Below are positions 52,763-61,388 of a stretch of DNA of 64,000 bases, one piece after another. The notes beneath the pieces are model-generated. The model was not told the DNA's origin and ran no database searches. It saw only the letters and a list, made by a program, of their open reading frames with translations. Numbering within the stretch: position 1 is the first letter of the stretch; each line of letters begins with the position of its first letter. Made by a program: the position numbers and the translations under genes. This DNA is from Rubrivivax sp. (GTDB lineage Bacteria > Pseudomonadota > Gammaproteobacteria > Burkholderiales > Burkholderiaceae_C), in NCBI GenBank assembly GCA_016789955.1, contig JAEUPB010000018.1, positions 62,001 to 126,000 on the forward strand, read 5' to 3'.

Positions 52763-53407
52763 ATGACCGAGTTCATCTTCATCCGCCACGGCGAGACCGA
52801 CTGGAACCGGCAGCAGCGCTTCCAGGGCCAGATCGACGTGCCGCTGAACGAGGCCGGGCACCTGCAGGCGGCGCGGCTGGCCGAGCGGCTCGCCGCCGAA
52901 AGGGCCGACGTGCTGGTGTGCAGCGATCTGCTGCGCGCGCGCCAAACCGCCGAGCCGCTGGCCGACGCCTGGGCGATGGAGGCGGCCGCCGACGCCGGCC
53001 TGCGCGAGCAGTCCTTCGGCGTGCTCGACGGGCTGGACGTGCCGACCATCAAGCAGCGCCACCCCGACCTGTGGGCGCTGTGGCTCGAGCAGCGTGCCGA
53101 CTTCCAGCTGCCCGGCGGCGAGAGCCTGCAGCAGTTCCATCGCCGCGTGCTGGCCGCGACGGGGGCGCTGGCCGAGCGCCATGCGGGCGCGCGCATCGCG
53201 GTGGTGACGCACGGCGGCGTGCTGGACATGCTGTGGCGCACCGCCAAGGCCTTGCCGCTGGATGGCCTGCGTGCCTGCGAGATTCCCAACGCCGGCATCA
53301 ACCGGCTCGCGTGGCGCGGCAGCCGCTGGACGATCGAGCGCTGGGCCGACGCCGAGCACCTGCAGGGCCTGCCCGACCAGGCCTGCACCGCGGCCGGCGA
53401 GCGCTGA
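52763..53407 (+). CDS. Histidine phosphatase-family protein (GpmB/phosphoglycerate mutase-like)
   Basis: 214 residues. It begins EFIFIRHGETDWN, carrying the catalytic RHGE, and has the second active-site histidine in AVVTHGGVLDM. The FQGQIDVPLNEAG and SDLLRARQTAEPL stretches match small dPGM-like phosphatases. It probably hydrolyses a phosphate ester; whether it acts as a mutase is doubtful. It precedes ftsK by 72 nt. Confidence 0.9.
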   Translation: MTEFIFIRHGETDWNRQQRFQGQIDVPLNEAGHLQAARLAERLAAERADVLVCSDLLRARQTAEPLADAWAMEAAADAGLREQSFGVLDGLDVPTIKQRHPDLWALWLEQRADFQLPGGESLQQFHRRVLAATGALAERHAGARIAVVTHGGVLDMLWRTAKALPLDGLRACEIPNAGINRLAWRGSRWTIERWADAEHLQGLPDQACTAAGER

Positions 53408-53467
53408 AGACCCCCGCGAGCGGCTGACAAGACTGGCGAGCGACGCTCGGCGCGGCGGGTGCTGACC

Positions 53468-53473
53468 GACAAT
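53468..53473 (+). promoter_or_regulatory. -10-like hexamer GACAAT next to ftsK start
   Basis: GACAAT ends 6 nt before the ATG at 53480 and supports that start over the GTG at 53459, which lies upstream of it. Confidence 0.4.
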
Positions 53474-53479
53474 GCGTCG

Positions 53480-55816
53480 ATGACCTTTCCCCTCGGATCG
53501 CTGGGCGGTGCGCCCGGATCTGCCGCCGGCGCTGCGCCTGGGGCTGCGCCGCCCCGCCGCCCGCGCTGGCGCCACCAGTTGATGTTGATCGCCGGGGGCC
53601 TGGCCTGGCTGCTGCTGCTGCTGGCGATGCTCACGCACGACGGCGCCGACGCCGCGTTCACGACCTCGGGCACGGGCGAGACGTTGCACAACAAGGCGGG
53701 CCTGGCCGGTGCGCGGGTGTCGGACCTGCTGTACTTCCTGTTCGGCTTCTCCGCCTGGTGGCTGCTGCCTGTTGCGGCGCGCGCCTGGCTGGCGTCGCTC
53801 GCCGACCTGCTGCGCGGAGATGCCGAGCCGCCACCGGCACCGTTGCCGAAGTGGATGTTCTGGCTCGGGCTGGTGCTGTTGCTGGCCTCGAGCACGGCGC
53901 TGGAATGGACGCGGCTGTACCGCTGGGAGGCGGCGTTGCCGGGGCACGCAGGTGGCGTCGTCGGGCATGCGCTGGGGCCGTGGTCGATGCAGTGGCTGGG
54001 CTTCGCCGGCTCGGGCGTGCTGTGGATCGCGCTGCTGGTCGTCGGCTCGGCGCTGGCGCTGCGGTTCTCGTGGGCGCGCGCGGCCGATGCCATCGGCACC
54101 TGGATCGACGGCCTGCGCGAGCGCCGCGCCGAGAGCAAGGAGCGGGAGCAGGACCTGTTGCTCGGCGCGCAAGCCCAGCGCGAGCGCGAGCAGGTGCTGG
54201 CCGACGAGCAGCGTGAGATCAGCGAGCACTTGCCGATCGTCATCGAGCCGCCGGTGGTGGAGGTGCCCAAGTCGGAGCGCGTGGCCAAGGAACGGCAGAA
54301 GCCGCTCTTCGCCGAACTCGTCGACACGCGGCTGCCGCAGGTCGACCTGCTCGATGCCGCCCCGGGCCGCCAGGAGAGCCTGTCGGCGGAGTCGCTGGAG
54401 ATGACCAGCCGGCTGATCGAGAAGAAGCTCAAGGACTTCGGCGTCGACGTGCGCGTGGTGGCCGCCTCGCCGGGGCCGGTGATCACGCGCTACGAGATCG
54501 AGCCGGCCACCGGCGTGAAGGGATCGCAGGTCGTGGGCCTGGCCAAGGACCTGGCACGCTCGCTGTCGCTGGTGTCGATCCGCGTCGTCGAGGTGGTGCC
54601 GGGCAAGAACTACATGGCGCTGGAGCTGCCCAACGCGCGCCGGCAGACGATCAAGCTCGCCGAGATCCTCGGCAGCGCGGTCTACAACGACGCCGCGTCG
54701 CTGCTCACGCTGGGCCTGGGCAAGGACATCGTCGGCAACCCGGTGGTGGCCGACCTCGCGAAGATGCCGCACCTGCTGGTGGCCGGCACCACCGGCGCGG
54801 GCAAGAGCGTGGGCATCAATGCGATGATCCTGTCGCTGCTCTACAAGGCCGAGGCGCGCGACGTGCGCCTGATCCTGATCGACCCGAAGATGCTCGAGAT
54901 GAGCGTCTACGAGGGCATCCCGCACCTGCTGTGCCCGGTGGTCACCGACATGAAGCAGGCCGCCAACGCGCTGAACTGGTGCGTGGGCGAGATGGAGCGG
55001 CGCTACAAGCTGATGAGCAAGCTCGGCGTGCGCAACCTCGCCGGCTACAACAAGAAGATCGCCGAGGCCACCGAGCGCGGCGAGCCCATCGGGAACCCGT
55101 TCAGCCTCACGCCCGAGGCGCCCGAGCCGCTGGAGCGGCTGCCGTACGTGGTGGTGGTGATCGACGAACTCGCCGACCTGATGATGGTGGTGGGCAAGAA
55201 GATCGAGGAGCTGATCGCGCGGCTGGCGCAGAAGGCGCGCGCCTCGGGCCTGCATCTCGTGTTGGCCACGCAGCGGCCCAGCGTCGACGTGATCACCGGC
55301 CTCATCAAGGCCAACATCCCCACGCGCATCGCGTTCCAGGTGTCGAGCAAGATCGACAGCCGCACGATCCTCGACCAGCAAGGCGCCGAGGCGCTGCTCG
55401 GGCAGGGCGACATGCTGCAGCTGGCCCCCGGCACCGGCGTGCCGGTGCGCGTGCACGGCGCCTTCGTCAGCGACGAGGAGGTCCACCGCGTTGTGGAGTA
55501 CCTGCGTTCGCAGGGCGAACCCAACTACATCGAAGGCCTGCTCGAAGGTGGCACCCTGGACGGCGACGACGATGCCGCGCTCATCGGCGGCGAGGCCGGC
55601 GGCAACGGCAGCGGCGAGTCCGACTCGCTGTACGACCAGGCCGTGGCCGTGGTGCTGCAGCACCGGCGCGCGTCGATCTCGCTGGTGCAGCGCCACCTGC
55701 GCATCGGCTACAACCGCGCCGCGCGGCTGCTCGAGCAGATGGAGAAGTCGGGCCTCGTCTCGGCGATGGCCACCAACGGCAACCGGGACATCCTGATCCC
55801 CAAGCGCGACGAATGA
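53480..55816 (+). CDS. ftsK: DNA translocase FtsK
   Basis: 778 residues, the normal size for a beta-proteobacterial FtsK. Four membrane helices lie in the first 210 residues. A charged linker ([11 protein letters not shown]) follows, then the motor with [11 protein letters not shown] (Walker A, about residue 436), [12 protein letters not shown] (Walker B) and [15 protein letters not shown]. The C-terminal gamma winged helix ([22 protein letters not shown]) that reads KOPS is intact. FtsK pumps DNA at the septum and activates XerCD. lolA overlaps its stop by 4 nt. Confidence 0.96.
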   Translation: MTFPLGSLGGAPGSAAGAAPGAAPPRRPRWRHQLMLIAGGLAWLLLLLAMLTHDGADAAFTTSGTGETLHNKAGLAGARVSDLLYFLFGFSAWWLLPVAARAWLASLADLLRGDAEPPPAPLPKWMFWLGLVLLLASSTALEWTRLYRWEAALPGHAGGVVGHALGPWSMQWLGFAGSGVLWIALLVVGSALALRFSWARAADAIGTWIDGLRERRAESKEREQDLLLGAQAQREREQVLADEQREISEHLPIVIEPPVVEVPKSERVAKERQKPLFAELVDTRLPQVDLLDAAPGRQESLSAESLEMTSRLIEKKLKDFGVDVRVVAASPGPVITRYEIEPATGVKGSQVVGLAKDLARSLSLVSIRVVEVVPGKNYMALELPNARRQTIKLAEILGSAVYNDAASLLTLGLGKDIVGNPVVADLAKMPHLLVAGTTGAGKSVGINAMILSLLYKAEARDVRLILIDPKMLEMSVYEGIPHLLCPVVTDMKQAANALNWCVGEMERRYKLMSKLGVRNLAGYNKKIAEATERGEPIGNPFSLTPEAPEPLERLPYVVVVIDELADLMMVVGKKIEELIARLAQKARASGLHLVLATQRPSVDVITGLIKANIPTRIAFQVSSKIDSRTILDQQGAEALLGQGDMLQLAPGTGVPVRVHGAFVSDEEVHRVVEYLRSQGEPNYIEGLLEGGTLDGDDDAALIGGEAGGNGSGESDSLYDQAVAVVLQHRRASISLVQRHLRIGYNRAARLLEQMEKSGLVSAMATNGNRDILIPKRDE

Positions 55817-56436
55817 CGACCTCGAATCGAAGGGCCTGGCTCGCGGCGGCGCTGCTGGCGCTGGCCGCCGGCGCGGCGCAGGCCGACGCCGCCGACACGC
55901 TGCGCGAGTTCGTGCGCGACGTGAAGAGCGGCCAGGCCGCCTTCACGCAGGTCGTCACCTCGCCCGACGGGGCGAAACGCAAGACCAGCAGCGGCAGCTT
56001 CGAGTTCCAGCGGCCGAACCGCTTTCGCTTCAGCTACACCAAGCCCTTCGAGCAGGCCATCGTGGCCGACGGCCAGAAGGTCTGGATCTACGATGCCGAC
56101 CTGAACCAGGCCAGCTCACGCAAGCTGTCCGCGGCGATCGGCAGCACGCCGGCGGCACTGCTGGCCGGCGGCTCGCTCGACGAGGACTTCGTGCTGAAGG
56201 CCGATGCGTCGAAGGACGGCCTCGACTGGGTGCTGACCACGCCGAAGGCCAAGGACGGCCCGTTCCGCACGATGCGGGTGGGCTTCCGCGGCAAGACGCT
56301 CGCCGCGGTGGAGATCACCGACAGCTTCGGCCAGCAGTCGGCGTTGACGTTCCAGGAGTTCACAGCCAACCCGAAGCTGCCCGACGAGCGCTTCCGCTTC
56401 GTGCCGCCCAAGGGAGCCGACGTCATCGAACAGTGA
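55813..56436 (+). CDS. lolA: Outer-membrane lipoprotein carrier protein LolA
   Basis: 207 residues with a signal peptide ending near AAQADA. The LolA fold is marked by [46 protein letters not shown] and the late [15 protein letters not shown]. LolA ferries lipoproteins across the periplasm from LolCDE to LolB. It is co-translated with ftsK. In related genomes rarA comes next; here a Bug-type gene lies between. Confidence 0.95.
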   Translation: MTTSNRRAWLAAALLALAAGAAQADAADTLREFVRDVKSGQAAFTQVVTSPDGAKRKTSSGSFEFQRPNRFRFSYTKPFEQAIVADGQKVWIYDADLNQASSRKLSAAIGSTPAALLAGGSLDEDFVLKADASKDGLDWVLTTPKAKDGPFRTMRVGFRGKTLAAVEITDSFGQQSALTFQEFTANPKLPDERFRFVPPKGADVIEQ

Positions 56437-56498
56437 CAAGCCGCACGCCGCGCGGCCGTGCGCGCATGCGCAGAGGCAACCCGACGGGTCCGGATCGG

Positions 56499-56504
56499 TA
56501 CGAT
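56499..56504 (+). promoter_or_regulatory. -10-like hexamer TACGAT upstream of Bug-type gene
   Basis: TACGAT ends 9 nt before the GTG at 56514. It supports the shorter start for the binding protein gene. Confidence 0.35.
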
Positions 56505-56513
56505 GCCGCCGTC

Positions 56514-57563
56514 GTGCAGTCCGGACGCCCCGGCCCTCGCGGGCCCGCTGTTCCCCGAAGCCCGGCCGCCGTGCTGGCCACGGTGGCGAGCTGCGTCGGC
56601 CTCGCCACGGCCGCGCCAGCCGGACAGGCGCAGGGCTGGGAGCCGACGCAGCCGATCGTCATCGTCGTGCCCGCGGGCACGGGCGGCGGCGCCGACCAGA
56701 TGGCGCGGCTGCTCCAGTCGCTGGCGGCCAAGCATCAGCTGACGAAGCAGCCGATCCAGGTCGTCAACAAGCCGGGCAACTCGGGTGCCGAGGGCATGCT
56801 CGACGTCAAGCAGTCGGCCGGTGATGCGCACAAGCTGCTGATCTCGCTGTCCAGCGTGTTCACCACCCCGCTGGCGACCAAGGTCGACTTCTCGTGGCGC
56901 GACGTGACGCCGGTGGCGATGCTGGCGCTCGACCAGTTCGTGCTCTGGGTGAATGCCAGGACGCCTTACCAGACCGCCGGCGAGCTGCTCACCGCGGTGC
57001 GCGAACGGCCGCCCGAGGCGTTCACGTTGGGCGGCACCGGCAGCAAGCAGGAAGACCAGCTGATCAGCGTGCTGGTCGAGACGGCCGCGGCGCGCCGCAT
57101 CCGCTACATGCCACTGAAGGGCGGCGGCGACGTGGCCCGGGCGTTGGCCGCCGGCGAGGTCGACCTCACCGTGAACAACCCGATCGAGGCCGAGGCGCTG
57201 TGGCGCGAGGGCAAGCTGCGCCCGCTGTGCGTATTCGACGGCCGCCGCCTGGAGTACACCGCGAAGCTGGCCCACGGCCGTTCGTGGAGCGAGATCCCCA
57301 CCTGCATGGCGCAGGGCATCCCGGCGCAGTACCTGATGCTGCGCGGCCTGTTCGCCGCGCCGGGCGTCACGCCGGCGCAGGTGGGCTGGTACGTCAAGCT
57401 GCTGGACCGCATCGCCGAGCTGCCCGAGTGGCGCGACTTCATGGCGCAGGGCGCCTACCGGCAGACGCGGCTGTCGGGCAAGGCCTACGTCGAGTGGCTC
57501 GAGAAGGCCGAGAGCTTCCACCGCGTGCTGATGCGCGAGAGCAGGCTCACGGCCGCACCCTGA
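56514..57563 (+). CDS. Bug/TctC-like periplasmic solute-binding protein
   Basis: 349 residues from GTG at 56514, which gives a signal-peptide-like N-terminus (AVLATVASCVGLATAAPAGQAQG). The longer GTG start at 56433, overlapping the lolA stop, is also open. Motifs are IVIVVPAGTGGGADQ, VVNKPGNSGAEG, LGGTGSKQEDQ and the TVNNPIEAEALW stretch. It is a more distant member of the tripartite tricarboxylate binding-protein family than the one at 27405. No transporter genes lie next to it; it splits the usual lolA-rarA pair. Ligand unknown. Confidence 0.85.
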   Translation: MQSGRPGPRGPAVPRSPAAVLATVASCVGLATAAPAGQAQGWEPTQPIVIVVPAGTGGGADQMARLLQSLAAKHQLTKQPIQVVNKPGNSGAEGMLDVKQSAGDAHKLLISLSSVFTTPLATKVDFSWRDVTPVAMLALDQFVLWVNARTPYQTAGELLTAVRERPPEAFTLGGTGSKQEDQLISVLVETAAARRIRYMPLKGGGDVARALAAGEVDLTVNNPIEAEALWREGKLRPLCVFDGRRLEYTAKLAHGRSWSEIPTCMAQGIPAQYLMLRGLFAAPGVTPAQVGWYVKLLDRIAELPEWRDFMAQGAYRQTRLSGKAYVEWLEKAESFHRVLMRESRLTAAP

Positions 57564-57587
57564 GCGGCGCAGCTGCGGGCCGGGCGC

Positions 57588-57593
57588 GACAAT
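57588..57593 (+). promoter_or_regulatory. -10-like hexamer GACAAT upstream of rarA
   Basis: GACAAT ends 9 nt before the ATG at 57603 with no Shine-Dalgarno in between. Confidence 0.35.
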
Positions 57594-57602
57594 CCGCCGC
57601 CC

Positions 57603-58976
57603 ATGCCTGACCAGGACTCGCTGTTCGAGACAGACGACGCGCCGCCGCGGGCGGCGCCCTCCGCATCGGCCGCCGACGCGCCGCTGGCCGAGCGGCTGCG
57701 CCCGACATCCCTCGACGACGTCATCGGCCAGCAGCACCTGCTCGGCCCCGGTCAGCCGCTGCGCAGCGCGGCCGATGCCGGCCGGCTGCACTCGATGATC
57801 CTGTGGGGTCCGCCGGGCACCGGCAAGACGACGCTGGCGCGCATCCTGGCCGGCCGCATGGATGCCGAACTGGTGGTGCTCTCGGCTGTGCTCGCCGGCG
57901 TGAAGGACATCCGCGACGCGGTGGAGCAGGCGCAGCTGCAGCGCCGCCGCGGCCGCCGCACCATCGTCTTCGTCGACGAGGTGCACCGCTTCAACAAGGC
58001 GCAGCAGGACGCCTTCCTGCCGCACGTCGAGTCGGGGCTGTTCACCTTCATCGGCGCCACCACCGAGAACCCGTCGTTCGAGGTCAACTCGGCGCTGCTG
58101 TCGCGCGCCACGGTGCACGTGCTGCACCCGCTGGCCGACGACGAGATGGCGCAACTCGTCGAGCGCGCGCGCGTGGCCACGCAGGCGCCGCCGTTCACGC
58201 CGCAGGCGCTGCAGCAGCTGGTCGCGTGGGCCGACGGCGATGCGCGCCGGCTGCTGAACACCGTGGAGCGGCTGGCGGTGGAAGGCGGTGAGGTCATCGA
58301 CGAGGCCGCGCTCACGCGGACGCTGGGCGAGATGCTGCGCCGCTACGACAAGGGCGGCGACCAGTTCTACGACGCCATCAGCGCGCTGCACAAGAGCGTG
58401 CGCGGATCCGACCCCGACGCGGCGCTGTACTGGCTCGTGCGCATGCTCGACGGCGGCGCCGACCCGCGCTACGTCTGCCGGCGCATGATCCGCATGGCCA
58501 CCGAGGACATCGGCCTGGCCGACCCGCGCGCGCTGCGCATCACGCTGGACGCCGCCGAGGTCTACGAGCGGCTCGGCTCGCCCGAGGGCGAGCTGGCGAT
58601 CGCCGAGGCCATCCTCTACCTCGCGGTGGCGCCCAAGTCCAACGCCGCGTACGTGGCCTACGGCGCCGCGCGCAGCCACGTCAAGCAGGACATCACGCGC
58701 CCGGTGCCCATGCGGCTGCGCAACGCACCGACGAAACTGATGAAACAGCTCGGCGCCGGCAGCGGCTACCGCTACGCGCACGACGAGGCGGGCGGCTTCG
58801 CCGCCGGCGAACGCTACCTGCCCGACGGCATGGCCGACGTCACCTTCTACGAGCCGACCCCGCGTGGCCTCGAGGGTCGCATCGGTGAGAAGCTCGCCGA
58901 GTTGCGCCGCGCCAATGCCGCTGCCCGCGACGGGGGCGACCCGACGACCCTGGCGCCGCCCGCGCCGTCGGAGTAG
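57603..58976 (+). CDS. rarA: Replication-associated recombination protein RarA (MgsA)
   Basis: 457 residues. AAA+ ATPase with LAERLRPTSLDDVIGQQHLLG, Walker A GPPGTGKTT at 69-77, Walker B IVFVDEVHRF, sensor I GATTENPSFEV and sensor II ARRLLNT. The C-terminal tetramer domain (FYDAISALHKSVRGSDPDAALYW, VPMRLRNAPTKLMK) is complete. RarA acts at stalled replication forks. A Bug-type gene replaces lolA as its immediate neighbour. Confidence 0.96.
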   Translation: MPDQDSLFETDDAPPRAAPSASAADAPLAERLRPTSLDDVIGQQHLLGPGQPLRSAADAGRLHSMILWGPPGTGKTTLARILAGRMDAELVVLSAVLAGVKDIRDAVEQAQLQRRRGRRTIVFVDEVHRFNKAQQDAFLPHVESGLFTFIGATTENPSFEVNSALLSRATVHVLHPLADDEMAQLVERARVATQAPPFTPQALQQLVAWADGDARRLLNTVERLAVEGGEVIDEAALTRTLGEMLRRYDKGGDQFYDAISALHKSVRGSDPDAALYWLVRMLDGGADPRYVCRRMIRMATEDIGLADPRALRITLDAAEVYERLGSPEGELAIAEAILYLAVAPKSNAAYVAYGAARSHVKQDITRPVPMRLRNAPTKLMKQLGAGSGYRYAHDEAGGFAAGERYLPDGMADVTFYEPTPRGLEGRIGEKLAELRRANAAARDGGDPTTLAPPAPSE

Positions 58977-59020
58977 AAAGCGACCCCCGGCCCTGCGGAG
59001 GGCCGCGAAGGGGTGGCCTC

Positions 59021-59503
59021 GTGGCGCCGACGCGCATCGAACTGCTGCAGCGCATGCCGGTCTTCGGCGCGATCGGCGAGGCGGCGCTCGACTTCATCGT
59101 CAGCCGCGCCCGCGTCGTGGAGGTCGCCGCCGGGGACGCGTTCTTCCGCCAGGGCGACGCACCGCAGGGCATGTACGTGCTGGAGGCGGGGCGCGCCGAG
59201 GCGCACAAGGTGCACGGCGATGCGACGCGCGTGATCGGCCGCTTCGCGCCCGGCGACTGCTTCGGCGAGATGGCGCTGCTCGACCTGCACCCGCGCAGCG
59301 CCACCGTCGTGGCCGTCGAGCCCTGCCGCGCACTGGCCATCGGCCCCGACGACCTGTACGCGCTGTACCGCCACGACCTGGAGTCGTTCGCGCTGATCCA
59401 GATGAACCTGGCGCGCGAGATGAGCCGCCGGCTGCGCATCACCGACGAACTGCTGTTCCGGCTCGACGCCGGAGCGGCCGGGAGCATCCGGCCGCGCGCG
59501 TGA
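59021..59503 (+). CDS. Stand-alone cyclic-nucleotide-binding domain protein
   Basis: 160 residues from GTG at 59021. The chain is a single CNBD barrel: ELLQRMPVFGAIGEAALDFIV, FFRQGDAPQGMYVLEAGRAEAH, and GDCFGEMALLDLHPRSATVVA, where the GEMALL...RSAT loop is close to the phosphate-binding cassette. A short helix follows and there is no HTH or enzymatic domain, so it is not a Crp regulator. It may act as a regulatory subunit or cNMP sensor for another protein. It converges on the Lrp gene with 7 nt between. Confidence 0.8.
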   Translation: MAPTRIELLQRMPVFGAIGEAALDFIVSRARVVEVAAGDAFFRQGDAPQGMYVLEAGRAEAHKVHGDATRVIGRFAPGDCFGEMALLDLHPRSATVVAVEPCRALAIGPDDLYALYRHDLESFALIQMNLAREMSRRLRITDELLFRLDAGAAGSIRPRA

Positions 59504-59510
59504 GCGGCCC

Positions 59511-59987
59511 TCAGCCGATCGCGCCCGCGTCCCGCCGCGCCACGCGGCGCAGCGCGAAGTGGGTGTGGATGCGCGCGACGTGCGGCAGCGTCGTCAGCTG
59601 CTTGCGGTGCAGCCGCTCGTAGTCGGCCGAATCGGCCACCGCCACCCGCAGCAGGTAGTCGTACTCGCCAGCCATCAGGTGGCACTCGAGGATCTCGGGA
59701 TTCGCCGCGACGGCCCGCTCGAAGGCGTCGAGCATCGCCTCGCTCTGGCCGGCCAGCGTGATCTCGATGAACACCGTCTCGCCGCGGCCGAACGCGGCCG
59801 GGCTGAGCCGGGCACCGTAGCCCTCGATGACGCCGCTGCGCTCGAGCCGCTGCACGCGGCGCAGGCAGGCCGACTGCGACAGGCCGACGTGCTCCGCCAG
59901 CGCGGTGTTGCTGATGCGCCCGTCGGACGCGAGATGGCCCAGCAACTTGTGGTCGATGCGGTCGAGTTCAGCGGTGACTCTGGCCAT
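59511..59987 (-). CDS. Lrp/AsnC-family regulator
   Basis: 158 residues. The N-terminal HTH (DHKLLGHLASDGRISNTALAEHVGLSQSACLRRVQRLE) and the C-terminal RAM ligand domain (ECHLMAGEYDYLLRVAVAD) are both intact. Divergent from alanine dehydrogenase, a classic pairing in which the regulator senses alanine or another amino acid and activates ald. The 146-nt space between holds candidate sites. Confidence 0.92.
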   Translation of the reverse strand: MARVTAELDRIDHKLLGHLASDGRISNTALAEHVGLSQSACLRRVQRLERSGVIEGYGARLSPAAFGRGETVFIEITLAGQSEAMLDAFERAVAANPEILECHLMAGEYDYLLRVAVADSADYERLHRKQLTTLPHVARIHTHFALRRVARRDAGAIG

Positions 59988-59991
59988 GTGC

Positions 59992-60035
59992 GCAATTCTG
60001 GAGCACGAAGAGGTGAACTAGCGGCAGATTCTTGC
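59992..60035. promoter_or_regulatory. Possible Lrp-type operators between lrp-like gene and ald
   Basis: Two related elements, GCAATTCTG at 59992-60000 and the inverted-repeat-like GCAGATTCTTGC at 60024-60035, begin 32 nt apart, about three helical turns. Both share a GCA-n-ATTCT core resembling Lrp half-sites. On the minus strand the first contains the -10-like CAGAAT (59995-60000), 7 nt before the regulator's ATG, so binding could repress its own gene. Confidence 0.35.
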
Positions 60036-60133
60036 GTGAAGCGAGGGTTTCGGAGGGCCGAACTTCGCAGCCTCTGCGGCGCCGTCGGCGGCACGATGCC
60101 GGCTGTCGACAGGGCTACCCACAGGAGCAGACC

Positions 60134-61255
60134 ATGCGCATCGGCGTCCCGAAGGAAATCAAGCCGCAAGAGAACCGCGCCGGCCTCACGCCGCCCGCGG
60201 TGCACGAACTGGTCGCGCACGGGCACGAGGTGCTGGTGCAGAGCGGCACCGGCCTGGGGATCGGCTGCGACGACACACAGTACGCGTCGGCCGGCGCACG
60301 CATCCTGCCCGATGCCGCGGCGGTGTTCGATGCGGCCGAGATGATCGTGAAGGTGAAGGAGCCGCAGCCCGCCGAGTGCCGCATGCTGCGCCGCGGCCAG
60401 GTGCTCTTCACCTACCTGCACCTGGCGCCCGATCCGGTGCAGACGCACGGACTGATCGAGTCGGGTTGCACCGCGATCGCCTACGAGACGATCACCGACG
60501 CGCGCGGCCAGCTGCCGCTGCTGGCGCCGATGAGCGAGGTCGCCGGGCGCATGGCCGTGCAGGTCGGCGCGGTCTCGCTGCAGAAGGTCAACGGCGGCCG
60601 CGGCGTGCTGCTCGGCGGCGTGCCGGGCGTGACGCCGGGGCGCGTGGCGATCCTCGGCGGCGGGGTGGTGGGCACCCACGCGGCGAAGATGGCCGTGGGG
60701 CTGGGCGCCGAGGTCACCATCCTCGACCGCTCGCTGCCCCGACTGCGCCAGCTCGACGACCTCTTCGGCGGCCGCGTGCGGCTGCTGTTCGCGTCGGCGC
60801 ACGAGGTCGAGCACGCGGCGCTGGCGGCCGATCTCGTGATCGGCGCCGTGCTGGTGCCCGGCGCGGCGGCGCCGAAGCTGCTGACGCGCGCGCAGATCGC
60901 CCGCATGCAACCGGGCTCGGTGCTGGTCGACGTCGCCATCGACCAGGGCGGATGCTTCGAGACCTCGCGCGCGACGACCCATGCCGAGCCGACCTACGTC
61001 GTCGACGGCGTCGTGCACTACTGCGTGGCGAACATGCCCGGCGGTGTGGCGCGCACGTCGACCTGGGCCCTGAACAACGCGACGCTGCCGTTCACGCTGG
61101 CATTGGCCGGCAAGGGCTGGCGGCAGGCATGCCTCGACGATCCGCACCTGCGCGCAGGCCTCAACGTGCATGACGGCCGCATCACGTACCGTGCGGTCGC
61201 CGAGAGCCTGGGCATGCCCTGGATGCCCGTAGCCGAGGCGCTCGGCCTTGGCTAG
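60134..61255 (+). CDS. ald: Alanine dehydrogenase
   Basis: 373 residues, normal length (AGGAG 6 nt upstream). It starts [20 protein letters not shown], with the substrate-binding lysine in MIVKVKEPQ, catalytic His in FTYLHLAPD, and the NAD-binding [22 protein letters not shown]. It interconverts alanine and pyruvate plus ammonia. It is divergent from an Lrp-family gene that probably controls it. Very secure. Confidence 0.95.
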   Translation: MRIGVPKEIKPQENRAGLTPPAVHELVAHGHEVLVQSGTGLGIGCDDTQYASAGARILPDAAAVFDAAEMIVKVKEPQPAECRMLRRGQVLFTYLHLAPDPVQTHGLIESGCTAIAYETITDARGQLPLLAPMSEVAGRMAVQVGAVSLQKVNGGRGVLLGGVPGVTPGRVAILGGGVVGTHAAKMAVGLGAEVTILDRSLPRLRQLDDLFGGRVRLLFASAHEVEHAALAADLVIGAVLVPGAAAPKLLTRAQIARMQPGSVLVDVAIDQGGCFETSRATTHAEPTYVVDGVVHYCVANMPGGVARTSTWALNNATLPFTLALAGKGWRQACLDDPHLRAGLNVHDGRITYRAVAESLGMPWMPVAEALGLG

Positions 61256-61292
61256 GGTGTAAGCCCACCCCCGGTGCGTCGGGGAAGCTCCA

Positions 61293-61298
61293 TAGAAT
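61293..61298 (+). promoter_or_regulatory. -10 hexamer TAGAAT upstream of livH
   Basis: TAGAAT in the short AT-rich patch after ald. Transcription would start near 61305 and give a leader of about 85 nt opening with the hairpin at 61302-61320. No good -35 is seen. Confidence 0.35.
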
Positions 61299-61301
61299 TT
61301 T

Positions 61302-61320
61302 CCTCGGCGGCTCGCCGAGG
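61302..61320 (+). other. Strong hairpin at the likely 5' end of the liv mRNA
   Basis: Perfect 8-bp stem (CCTCGGCG / CGCCGAGG) with a 3-nt loop between ald and livH. It is preceded, not followed, by a T-run, so it does not look like an ald terminator. It could protect the 5' end of the liv transcript or pause RNA polymerase. Confidence 0.45.
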
Positions 61321-61388
61321 CACGCGACTTGCAAGACCCGGGCGGCGGGCGGCTTCGAGCCGGCTCGATCCGGCACGAAAGGCCTTCG

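Noticed and set aside
61302-61320. Hairpin read as an ald terminator
   Set aside because: The T-run lies before the hairpin rather than after it, and a -10-like TAGAAT precedes it, so a 5' leader structure is more likely.
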